Origin: Polyangia bacterium
GTDB lineage: Bacteria; Myxococcota_A; Polyangia; Nannocystales; Nannocystaceae
Length of the DNA: 64,000 bases
Assembly (NCBI GenBank): GCA_030430565.1
Contig: JAUIKS010000020.1
Location: 62,001 to 126,000, forward strand
Direction of reading: 5' to 3'
A program made the position numbers and the translations under genes. The number at the start of each line of letters is the position of its first letter. Within the stretch, counting starts at the first letter, position 1. This document shows positions 28,109 to 35,749 of this stretch, piece after piece. The notes under the pieces are model-generated. The model was not told where the DNA came from and made no database searches. It saw nothing but the letters and a program-made list of their open reading frames with translations.

Positions 28109-29533
28109 TCAGGCGCGCGCCTCAGCGCGCTGCTCGCGAGGGAGCCGGAGCGTGAAGCGGGTGCCGTCGCCGAAGGCCTCGCAGTCGAGCGCGCCGTGGT
28201 GCTCGCGGGCGATGTTGCGGGAGATGGCGAGCGGGAGCCGGCTCGATCCTCCCGGCGCTGTTGATGAGGGGGGGAGCAGCGGATCGAAGAAGCCCGCCCA
28301 CGCCTCCTCGGCGAAGCGGCCGCTGTTGTCGGAGACGTGAATCAGCAGGTCGTCGTCGTCGAGCGCGGCCTCGATCGCGACCCGGGCGCCGCGCTCGCCG
28401 CGGGCGCTGCAGGCCGCGTCGGCGGCGTGGTCGATCAGGTTCATCAACGCCTGCGTGAGCTCGAGCGGGCGGCACTCGAGCTCGAGGTTGGAGCGACGGT
28501 GCGTGAAGGTCAGCCGGCGCCAGCGCGGGCGCGTGATCGTCAGGCTCTCGCGGATCACGTCGTCGACGGACGTGCGGCGGTACGCGCCGTCGTCGCCCAT
28601 GCGCGCGACGTCGACGAGCGCGCGCAAGAAGCTAGAGACGCGCGTGGTGCCGCGCTGGTGGCGGACCGCGAGGTCTTGGATGTCTTCGAACAGCGCGTCG
28701 ACGTGCTCGCGGGTCGCGGGGTCGAGCGTCGGGAGGTGCTCGCGCAGGACGCCCTGGAGGGTCGAGATCCGCGCCTGGATGGTCTCCTGCGTGTCGGCGA
28801 TAAAGTTGATCGGGCTCTCGAGCTCGTGCGTGATGCCGACGAGGAGGCGCGAGAGCGTGCTCAGCTCCTCGCTCTGGATCAGCGAGATCTGGGTCTGCCG
28901 GAGCTGGCGCTCCGCAGAGATGCGCTCGCCGATCTCGCGGCGCAGCCGGAGGTTGGTCCAGCGCGCCTGCTCGAGCAGCGCGTGCTCGCGCTCGCGCGCC
29001 TTGATGCGCAGCAGCGCCTGGGTCACGATCGGCGAGAACGCGCGGAGCATGCGGGCGTGGGCGCGGGTGAAGAAGGCGCGGCGCGAGTGCGTGCAGACGA
29101 GCACGGCCCGCAGCCCCGGGGTCGTGATGCCGCCGAGCAGCGCCGACTTGACGGGGAGCGGCAGGCAGCCGCGGTTGTTCCGCCACGCGGGCAGCTCGTC
29201 GACATCGAAGAGCGTGACCGGCCGGCGCTCGAGCGCCCGGCGAAACGGCCCCTCGAGCTCCCAGCGCACGCCTCGGAAGCCGCGGTGGGAGGCGGAGGGG
29301 ACGCTGCCGAGGCCTTCGCGGTCGAAGACGACCAGAAACGCGCCCTCGAGGTCCACGAGCTCGCCGAGCACGTCGATCAGGCTGTCGAAGACCGCGCCGG
29401 GCTCCGCGTCGGTAATGGCCTTAAGGCCATGTAGAAGCTGCTCGGTCTCGCGGCGACGGGCGCGCTCGACCGCGCGCGCGCGATCGAGGTCCAGGAGCGA
29501 CTCGCGGAGCAGCTCCTCGGAGGTGGTCGGCAT
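28109..29533 (-). CDS. GAF sensor histidine kinase with degenerate ATPase motifs
   Basis: This 474-residue soluble protein has a GAF-like sensor (about 35-200), a coiled coil, then the HisKA dimerisation helix with the phospho-acceptor box LVGITHELESPINF and an HATPase domain at the C-terminus. In the N box the usual NLxxNAxxA reads NLIDHAADA, so the Mg-binding Asn is replaced by His; the G1 box is DNSGRF instead of DxGxG. Activity may be weak or altered. A TATACT -10-like box lies about 22 bp upstream of the ATG (29555-29560 on the complement). No response regulator is adjacent. Confidence 0.85.
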   Translation of the reverse strand: MPTTSEELLRESLLDLDRARAVERARRRETEQLLHGLKAITDAEPGAVFDSLIDVLGELVDLEGAFLVVFDREGLGSVPSASHRGFRGVRWELEGPFRRALERRPVTLFDVDELPAWRNNRGCLPLPVKSALLGGITTPGLRAVLVCTHSRRAFFTRAHARMLRAFSPIVTQALLRIKAREREHALLEQARWTNLRLRREIGERISAERQLRQTQISLIQSEELSTLSRLLVGITHELESPINFIADTQETIQARISTLQGVLREHLPTLDPATREHVDALFEDIQDLAVRHQRGTTRVSSFLRALVDVARMGDDGAYRRTSVDDVIRESLTITRPRWRRLTFTHRRSNLELECRPLELTQALMNLIDHAADAACSARGERGARVAIEAALDDDDLLIHVSDNSGRFAEEAWAGFFDPLLPPSSTAPGGSSRLPLAISRNIAREHHGALDCEAFGDGTRFTLRLPREQRAEARA

Positions 29534-29731
29534 GGCGTAGGGGGCGATGTCGGGAGTATACGTGAGCTCGGCAGGGGGTCGACGCCCTCACGACGTGACC
29601 TCGCGCGGGGCGATGCGCCACGCGTGCGACCTGCAGCCTCACTTGTACACGCATCCGACGTCCGCGCGACGCCGCGGCCCCGCGAGCGCAGCGCGGGGCG
29701 GATCGGTGTACAACTGACGAGGAGCGCGACC

Positions 29732-30826
29732 ATGGGCAAAATTGTTGTGTTTGGGGCGACCGGCTTCACGGGGCGACTGACCGTCGCCGCGCTCATCAGT
29801 CGCGGCGTTCGTCCGATCATCGCGGGGCGCTCGCGCGCCAAGCTTCGGGCCCTGTCGGAGCGGCACGGCGGGCTCACGACGCGGCTCGCCGACGTCGGGG
29901 ATCCGGCGAGCTTGGCCCGCCTCGCGCGGCGTGGCGACATCCTGCTGACGACCGTCGGGCCGTTCGCGCGCTTCGGCGAGCCGGTGCTCAACGCGGCGAT
30001 CGAGGCTGGCGCCCACTACCTCGACTCGACCGGCGAGCCCGCGTTTATCCGCCGCGTGTTCACGGACTTCGACGCGAGGGCGCGCGCGCGCGCAATCGCG
30101 CTGCTCACCGCCTTCGGCTACGACTACGTGCCGGGCAACCTCGCGGCGGCGCTGGCCCTCGAGGAGGTCGGCGATCGGGCGACGAGCGTCGATATTGGCT
30201 ACTTCACCTTCGGCGAGGGCGGCGTCGCCGTCAGCGAGGGCACGGCGGCATCGATGGCGCTGGCGATGCTCGAGCCGGGTCTCTTCTACCGAGGCGGGCA
30301 GCTGCGCGAGGACTTCGGGGGCGGGCGGCTGCGCCGGTTTCAGGTCGGCCCGCGGCGTCGGCCGGCGGTCTCGGTGCCGAGCTCCGAGCACCTCACGCTC
30401 CCGCGCAGCTTCCCGTGGCTGCGCGAGGTCAACGTGTATCTCGGGTGGTTCGGGCTGGCCTCGTACCCGATGGTGCCGCTCAGCCGCGTGCAGGCGCTGG
30501 CGATGCGGATCCCCCGGGTGAAGCGTTACTTCGCCGGTCGCGTGCAGCGCGAGAGCGAGGGGCGAGGACCCGGCGCGGCGACCCGGGACGCGTCGGGCTC
30601 GCACGTCATCGCGCACGCGCGAGCAGCCGACGGTGAGGTGCTCTCGACGGTCGAGCTCGTGGGCGTCAACGGCTACGACTACACCGCGAACGTGCTGGCG
30701 TGGGCCGTCGACGCGCTCTCGCGGGGCGCGTGCGCGCGAGTCGGCGCGCTCGGGCCGGTCGAGGCCTTCGGCCTTCAGGCGCTGATCGAGGGGAACGAGG
30801 CCGCAGGTCTGCGCGTCGCGCTGTAG
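29732..30826 (+). CDS. Saccharopine dehydrogenase family NAD(P)-binding protein (trans-acting enoyl reductase-like)
   Basis: The ATG at 29732 has GAGGAG upstream. The 364-residue protein begins with the Rossmann motif VVFGATGFTGRLTVAALI and continues GRSRAKL, TTVGPF and YLDSTGEPAF, the layout of the saccharopine-dehydrogenase-like proteins related to mycobacterial trans-acting enoyl reductases and eukaryotic SCCPDH. It binds NAD(P) and probably reduces a lipid or polyketide-linked substrate; the substrate is unknown. Confidence 0.88.
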   Translation: MGKIVVFGATGFTGRLTVAALISRGVRPIIAGRSRAKLRALSERHGGLTTRLADVGDPASLARLARRGDILLTTVGPFARFGEPVLNAAIEAGAHYLDSTGEPAFIRRVFTDFDARARARAIALLTAFGYDYVPGNLAAALALEEVGDRATSVDIGYFTFGEGGVAVSEGTAASMALAMLEPGLFYRGGQLREDFGGGRLRRFQVGPRRRPAVSVPSSEHLTLPRSFPWLREVNVYLGWFGLASYPMVPLSRVQALAMRIPRVKRYFAGRVQRESEGRGPGAATRDASGSHVIAHARAADGEVLSTVELVGVNGYDYTANVLAWAVDALSRGACARVGALGPVEAFGLQALIEGNEAAGLRVAL

Positions 30827-30844
30827 CCCTGTAGCCGCGGGCTG

Positions 30845-31474
30845 CTAGCCCTCGAGCTTGTCGACGATGATGTCGATGAAGTCCTCGGAGGACAGCTCGC
30901 GGTACTTGTGGGTCCCCTCGAACCACTCGACGATCGGGTCGGCCTCACCGGACTTCGCCTTGCGGGTGAGCGCGCGGTACTGGTTGGTGACGCTCTTGAC
31001 CCGGCGGCGCATCACCTCGTGATCGTCGTGATCGCGGTGGTAGTGCTTCTTGAGCCACTTGAAGATGAAGTAGACCAACGTCGAGTCGGCGTCCTTCATC
31101 AGCTCGTAGGTCTCTTCGGGATCCATGAGCCCGAGCTCGATGCCGCTGAGCATCGCGAAGGCGACCCGCTTCTCCTCTTCGAAGGGGTCGGGCTCGTCGG
31201 GCTCGTCGGGCTCGTCGAGCTCGTCGAGCTCGTCGAGCTCGTCGGGATCGTCGGGCGACGCGGAGGCGGCGGGCTCGAGCCCCGACAGTCCAGCCGACCG
31301 CGTCGTCGACCGAGGTGAGGTCTCAGGGGACAGCTCATCGGCTGCGCGTTGATTCTCGTGGTCGTGCTCGGGCAAGACGCGCCGATCATGCGGGGCGCGG
31401 ACGGGCGCCCGCAAGGGGGCGCGCGGGATTTCATCCGCGATCCAGGCGAGAAACCTCGCGCTGGACCTCACCAC
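30845..31474 (-). CDS. Hypothetical acidic-repeat protein downstream of CobW
   Basis: This 209-residue protein starts with a GTG 11 bp after the CobW stop, so the two are probably co-transcribed; the true start could be further in. A central run of DEL/DEP tripeptides (about residues 78-98) is encoded by a 9-bp tandem repeat. The C-terminal 110 residues are conserved-looking and helical (AFAMLSGIELGLMDPEETYEL, FIFKWLKKHYHRDHDDHE). The His/Asp-rich HYHRDHDDHE might bind metal. I do not recognise the family. Confidence 0.6.
   Translation of the reverse strand: MVRSSARFLAWIADEIPRAPLRAPVRAPHDRRVLPEHDHENQRAADELSPETSPRSTTRSAGLSGLEPAASASPDDPDELDELDELDEPDEPDEPDPFEEEKRVAFAMLSGIELGLMDPEETYELMKDADSTLVYFIFKWLKKHYHRDHDDHEVMRRRVKSVTNQYRALTRKAKSGEADPIVEWFEGTHKYRELSSEDFIDIIVDKLEG
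31188..31250. repeat. 9-bp tandem repeat (seven units) within the acidic protein gene
   Basis: Seven head-to-tail units of TCGGGCTCG/TCGAGCTCG encode the DEL/DEP run. Unit length keeps the frame, so copy-number change would lengthen or shorten the acidic linker without a frameshift. Confidence 0.85.
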
Positions 31475-31485
31475 GGCTCGTGGTC

Positions 31486-32622
31486 TCAGCTCGAGGATCG
31501 CGGCCAGAGGCTGCGAATCCAGCCGCGAACGCCCCCCGCGAGCGCCTGGCTCGCGCGCCTGCTGTTCGTGGAGGGCGCCGCGCAGTCTTCGATCGCGGCG
31601 GTCAGCGCGTCGGGATCGAAGTCTCCGGCGCGGCCGATCGCCACGAGCTTGCTGACGCGGACCTCACCATCACCCCACGGCTCGTCGCGCGTGAGCTCGA
31701 CGCGCTTGCCGACGACCTGCACGATCACGCGGCGCGCGTCGTCAGCGAGCTCGACGATGCCCTTCGCGCGGTAGATCGCGGGGGGGAGCGTGTCGAGGAA
31801 TTCGCGCAGGGCCGGGAGCGCGAGCGCGCGAGGGCTCGAGTAGCTCCAGCGCGCGTAGACCAGCTCATGATCCAGGCGCCCGCTGTCTGCGTGCGCGTGC
31901 GCGTGCGCGTCGGAGTCAGCGTCGTGGACGTGCAGGGTCGCCCCGGGAGCGTCGTCGATCCGCCGCAGCGCGCGGTCGAGGTCGAAGCGGCCGACCCCGA
32001 GCACGAGCTCCACCGGCGCGCGACCGTAGATCGCGCGGATCAGCCGGACGTCCGGCGCGGTCGCGCGGACCTTGTGGATGATCGCCTCCGTCGCGGCGGC
32101 GTCGAGGAGGTCGAGCTTGTTGAGGATCACGAGGTCGGCGACCAGCAGCTGGTGCAGCGCGAGCGGTTGATCGCGGTACTCGACCGCCGCGTACTGCTCG
32201 GCGTCGACCACGACGACGACCGACGCCAGGCGCACGATGTCGAACATGCGCGCGTCGTCGAAGCTCTTGAGCACCTCGGCGGGATCGGAGACGCCGCTGG
32301 CCTCGATCAGGACGTGCGCGGGCGCGTCCGGCCGTCGCAGCAGGCGAAACAGGCTCAGCAGCAGGTCGTCTTTGATCGTGCAGCAGATGCAGCCGTTTTG
32401 CAGCGTGATCGTCTCGCCGTCGACCGCGGCGACCAGCTCGGCGTCGATGTTGATCGCGCCGAAGTCGTTGACGAGCACGCCCAGGCGCGAGCCCGCCGGG
32501 GCCTCGCGGACGAGGTGGTTGAGGACGGTGGTCTTGCCCGCGCCGAGGAAGCCGGCGAGCAGGGTGATCGTGACTGCAGGCGGCCGGGGCTCTGGGACCT
32601 CGACGATCATTCCGCGGAGCAT
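31486..32622 (-). CDS. CobW/Nfu-type GTP-binding metallochaperone
   Basis: This G3E-family GTPase of 378 residues has Walker A GFLGAGKTT, the metal-binding GCICC motif, Walker B-like LIEASGVSDP, and the guanine motif NKLD. Between the GTPase and the CobW C-terminal domain lies a His-rich loop (HVHDADSDAHAHAHADSG), a feature of zinc or cobalt chaperones. ATGs at 32622 or 32610 fit; upstream codons to 32694 are unlikely. It delivers metal to a client enzyme at the cost of GTP. It is followed by the acidic protein gene. Confidence 0.92.
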   Translation of the reverse strand: MLRGMIVEVPEPRPPAVTITLLAGFLGAGKTTVLNHLVREAPAGSRLGVLVNDFGAINIDAELVAAVDGETITLQNGCICCTIKDDLLLSLFRLLRRPDAPAHVLIEASGVSDPAEVLKSFDDARMFDIVRLASVVVVVDAEQYAAVEYRDQPLALHQLLVADLVILNKLDLLDAAATEAIIHKVRATAPDVRLIRAIYGRAPVELVLGVGRFDLDRALRRIDDAPGATLHVHDADSDAHAHAHADSGRLDHELVYARWSYSSPRALALPALREFLDTLPPAIYRAKGIVELADDARRVIVQVVGKRVELTRDEPWGDGEVRVSKLVAIGRAGDFDPDALTAAIEDCAAPSTNSRRASQALAGGVRGWIRSLWPRSSS

Positions 32623-32765
32623 AGCAGCGACGCGCGTCGCCTCGGCGCTCGGCGTGAGCCGCGGATCGAGCGCGAGCGAGATGCATGCATACACACGCGC
32701 GCGTCGGCTGCCCGCGGGCCGAAAAACCCGCGCGGGATCGCGCGGATGCTGATAGCCTTCGGCTC

Positions 32766-35270
32766 GTGTCGCGCGAGAGCACGTTAAAGGGACAGGTTGA
32801 CGCGCCGGCGAAGGGCGCGCGACGAGCCCTCTACCTCGGGGTGTGCCTGATCGCCCAGGCGACGCTGATCCTCGAGATCCTGCTGACGCGGGTCACGAGC
32901 GTGATCGCCTGGTACCACCTGGCTTTCTTCGTGATCGCGCTGGCCATGCTCGGCATGACCGCCGGCGCCGTCGCGGTGTTCCTGTGGCCGACCGCCTTCG
33001 TCCGCGAGCGCGTGCTGCAGCGCATGGCCCAGTCGGCGCTCGCGTTCTCGCTGGTCGCGCCCTTGGCTGTCGCGTGGGTCATGTCGGGGCCGCTCGTGCC
33101 GGTCGTCGACTTCATGAGCTTCATGGCGCTGCTCGGCTACGGCGGCGCGCTCGCGCTGCCCTTCGCGCTGGTCGGCGTCGCGCTGACGCTGGCGCTCACG
33201 CGCGCTGGCCTGCCGCCGGGGACCGCCTACGGCGTTGACCTGCTCGGCGCCGCAGGCGGCTGCCTCGTGGTCATCCCGCTGCTCGATCGCCTCGACGCCG
33301 GCACGGTGGTGCTGGTCGCGGGGGCGCTCGCGAGCGGTGGCGCGCTGTGCTTCGCGATCGCCGAGCGCCTCGGCGGGGCGCGCTCACGCGGGCCGAAGGA
33401 GCGCGGCGTCGGCCCGCTGCGCTGCGCGCTCGCGCTGCTCGTCCTGCTCGGCTTCGCGGCCTGGAACGGCGGCGCCGCGCAGCCGTGGCTGCGGCCGACG
33501 TGGGTCAAGGGCGTGCACGAGAACCCGGCGGTGTTTGAACATGTCTCGTGGAACACCCACTCGCGGGTCACGGTCTCGAAGACCTTCGCGGGGCCGCCGG
33601 CGCTGTGGGCCGCCGGTCGCACCATGCCGCCCGAGCTGCGCATGCAGCCGGTGACCCAGCGCTTGATCCTGATCGACGGCGCCGCGGGCACGGCGATGGC
33701 CCAGCTCGGCGACGGCCCCGATCCGCTGGCGGAGCACGCCTACCTGGGCTGGGACATCACGGCCTTCGCCCACCGCATGCGCCCCGAGGGCGCGGCGGCC
33801 GTCATCGGCGTGGGCGGCGGGCGCGATGTCATCGAGGCCGCGCGGGTCGGGCACGCGCCGGTGGTCGGGGTCGAGCTCAACCGCGACATCGTCGCGCTGC
33901 ACACCGGGAGCATGAAGGAGTTCTCGGGCCTCACGCGGCTGCCCGAGGTCGAGCTGGTCGCCGACGAGGCGCGCAGCTTCATGACCCGCGACGATCGCCG
34001 CTACCAGGTGATCACGATGTCGCTGATCGACACCTGGGCGTCGACCGGCGCCGGCGCCTACAGCCTGTCCGAGAACGGGCTGTATACGCGCGAGGCGTGG
34101 GTGACCTTCATGCGCCGGCTCGACCCGAGCGGCATCTTCACGGTCTCGCGCTGGTACAAGTCGGACTCCCCCGGCGAGACCGCGCGCATGCTCGCGCTGG
34201 CGATGGAGTCGCTGTGGGAGCTGGGCGCCGCGCGCCCGCGCGATCATCTGATCCTGCTGCAGCACGGCAGCGTCGCGACGCTGCTGATCTCGCCGAGCGC
34301 GTTCACCGAGGCGGACGTCGACTTGATGCAGCGCGAGGCGGTGAAGATGGGCGTCAACATGCTGGTGACGCCGCGCAAGCCGGCGCGCCAGCTCTACCTC
34401 AAGGAGCTGTCACAGATCGAGTCGCGGGCGGCGCTGTGGCGTTACACGAGCTCGCAGGAGCTCGACCTGACCCCGCCGACCGACGCGCGCCCGTTCTTCT
34501 TCAACATGCTGAAGCCGCGGACCTGGCTGACCGACGACCACGCGATCGATCAGCTCGATCTCGCGTTCCTCGGCAACCTGCGGGCGACGCAGACGCTGGT
34601 CTACGCGACGCTGGTGAGCCTGGCGCTGACGATGGGCGCGCTGCTCGGCCCGCTGTGGGCGCGGCGCAGGCGACTGCGCGGGTATCCGCGCGGCGAGCTG
34701 CTGGCGGCCTGCGCCTACTTCGCGCTTATCGGCCTGGGCTTCATGTTCGTCGAGATCGGGCTGCTCTCGCGGCTGAACGTGTACATCGGGCACCCGACGC
34801 TGGCGCTCGCGTCGGTCCTCGGCGGGATCATCCTGTTCGCGGGGATCGGCAGCCTGCTGAGCGGGCGCGTGCCGATCGAGCGGCCGCGCTGGGGGCTCTG
34901 GTACCCGCTGATCCCCGCGAGCTTGGCGGCGGCCGCCTTCGCGCTGCAGGAGCCGGTGATGGCGGCGACAGCGGGCGCGGACTCGGGCGTGCGGGTCCTG
35001 GTGGGGCTGGCGCTGCTGGGCCCGCCGGCGCTGGGGATGGGCCTGGGCTTCCCGCTCGGTCTGCGTCTGGTGGGGCTGCGCGGCGGGGACGCTCGCCCGG
35101 ATATCGGCCCGTGGCTGTGGGGGATCAACGGCGCGTTCGGGGTGTGCGCGAGCGGCCTGGCGCTTGGGACATCCATGGTGTGGGGGGTCCCGGCGACCCT
35201 CGGCGTCGGCGTCGGCTGCTACGCGCTGTTGTTGCTTTGTACTCGGGCTTTGGTGATTCGTTCTCGTTGA
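32766..35270 (+). CDS. Membrane protein with central spermidine-synthase-like domain
   Basis: This is a protein of about 834 residues starting at a GTG. About six membrane helices (first ALYLGVCLIAQATLILEILLT) precede a soluble Rossmann methyltransferase/aminopropyltransferase-like domain: AAVIGVGGGRDVIEA is the nucleotide loop, GVELNRDIV the acidic strand end, and TMSLIDTWASTGAGAYSL the catalytic-site strand. A further block of about six helices closes the protein. This fused form is common in Myxococcota and Deltaproteobacteria. True spermidine synthase activity is unproven. Confidence 0.88.
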   Translation: MSRESTLKGQVDAPAKGARRALYLGVCLIAQATLILEILLTRVTSVIAWYHLAFFVIALAMLGMTAGAVAVFLWPTAFVRERVLQRMAQSALAFSLVAPLAVAWVMSGPLVPVVDFMSFMALLGYGGALALPFALVGVALTLALTRAGLPPGTAYGVDLLGAAGGCLVVIPLLDRLDAGTVVLVAGALASGGALCFAIAERLGGARSRGPKERGVGPLRCALALLVLLGFAAWNGGAAQPWLRPTWVKGVHENPAVFEHVSWNTHSRVTVSKTFAGPPALWAAGRTMPPELRMQPVTQRLILIDGAAGTAMAQLGDGPDPLAEHAYLGWDITAFAHRMRPEGAAAVIGVGGGRDVIEAARVGHAPVVGVELNRDIVALHTGSMKEFSGLTRLPEVELVADEARSFMTRDDRRYQVITMSLIDTWASTGAGAYSLSENGLYTREAWVTFMRRLDPSGIFTVSRWYKSDSPGETARMLALAMESLWELGAARPRDHLILLQHGSVATLLISPSAFTEADVDLMQREAVKMGVNMLVTPRKPARQLYLKELSQIESRAALWRYTSSQELDLTPPTDARPFFFNMLKPRTWLTDDHAIDQLDLAFLGNLRATQTLVYATLVSLALTMGALLGPLWARRRRLRGYPRGELLAACAYFALIGLGFMFVEIGLLSRLNVYIGHPTLALASVLGGIILFAGIGSLLSGRVPIERPRWGLWYPLIPASLAAAAFALQEPVMAATAGADSGVRVLVGLALLGPPALGMGLGFPLGLRLVGLRGGDARPDIGPWLWGINGAFGVCASGLALGTSMVWGVPATLGVGVGCYALLLLCTRALVIRSR

Positions 35271-35407
35271 TCGTTTGTTTGTTTTTTGCGTTGTATCCGC
35301 GAGGTCGCTTGGTTGGGTTGCTCCGCGGGGCTCTGGGAGGAAGGGCGGCGGGCGCTCCATGCGGGAGTCACGTGACCGACGCCCGCTGGGCTTATTGCGG
35401 GAGCCAC

Positions 35408-35436
35408 GTCATCGACCCACGCTGTGGGCCGATGAC
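35408..35436. other. Stem-loop in intergenic repeat region
   Basis: GTCATCG / CGATGAC (7 bp) encloses CCCAC / GTGGG (5 bp) around a GCT loop, with one A-C mismatch between the stems. It has no U-tract. It could be an RNA structure or a protein-binding palindrome. Confidence 0.55.
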
Positions 35437-35734
35437 ATGCTCTCGGGGCTCTCGGGGCTCTCGGGCTGTTGGGGCTCTTGGGCTCGGGCGGGAGTTCTCG
35501 GGGTCGGGATCGGGTTCAGTCGATCTGACTGAATGAACAGGTCGATCGGGGTGAGCTTCGCTCGCCTCGCGGGGCTCTGTCCGCGGCGCGGCGGCGACGA
35601 AGCGGGGTGGTCGAGCGGATCGAGGCGCGCGGAGCATTGCCGCCCGATGTCGCCGCGCGGCTTCGAGAGCGCGGCCTCTAAATTGCGCGCTGCGGCGCGA
35701 GCGGGGCGCGTGCTCCGGTGCCCGCTGGAGCGTG

Positions 35735-35740
35735 TACCAT
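35735..35740 (+). promoter_or_regulatory. -10-like box (TACCAT) before the arrestin-fold gene
   Basis: TACCAT is nine bases before the GTG at 35750. This fits the near-leaderless spacing seen at 14547 and 18000 in this window, and supports 35750 over the GTG at 35732. Confidence 0.35.
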
Positions 35741-35749
35741 GGCTACGTC

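Larger units (their letters stand above)
35271..35749. other. Intergenic region with imperfect repeats, palindrome and hairpin
   Basis: I see no gene in this stretch of about 480 bp. Two imperfect copies of a 31-33 bp unit, GCGGGAGtCACGTgAcCGAC (35361-35391) and GCGGGAGcCACGTcAtCGAC (35397-35429), lie side by side. The first contains the perfect palindrome GTCACGTGAC (35367-35376); the second folds into the hairpin listed separately. A run of GGGCTCTCG-like units (35438-35490) follows. The part just after the synthase gene (35250-35290) is T-rich without a clear stem. Confidence 0.5.
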
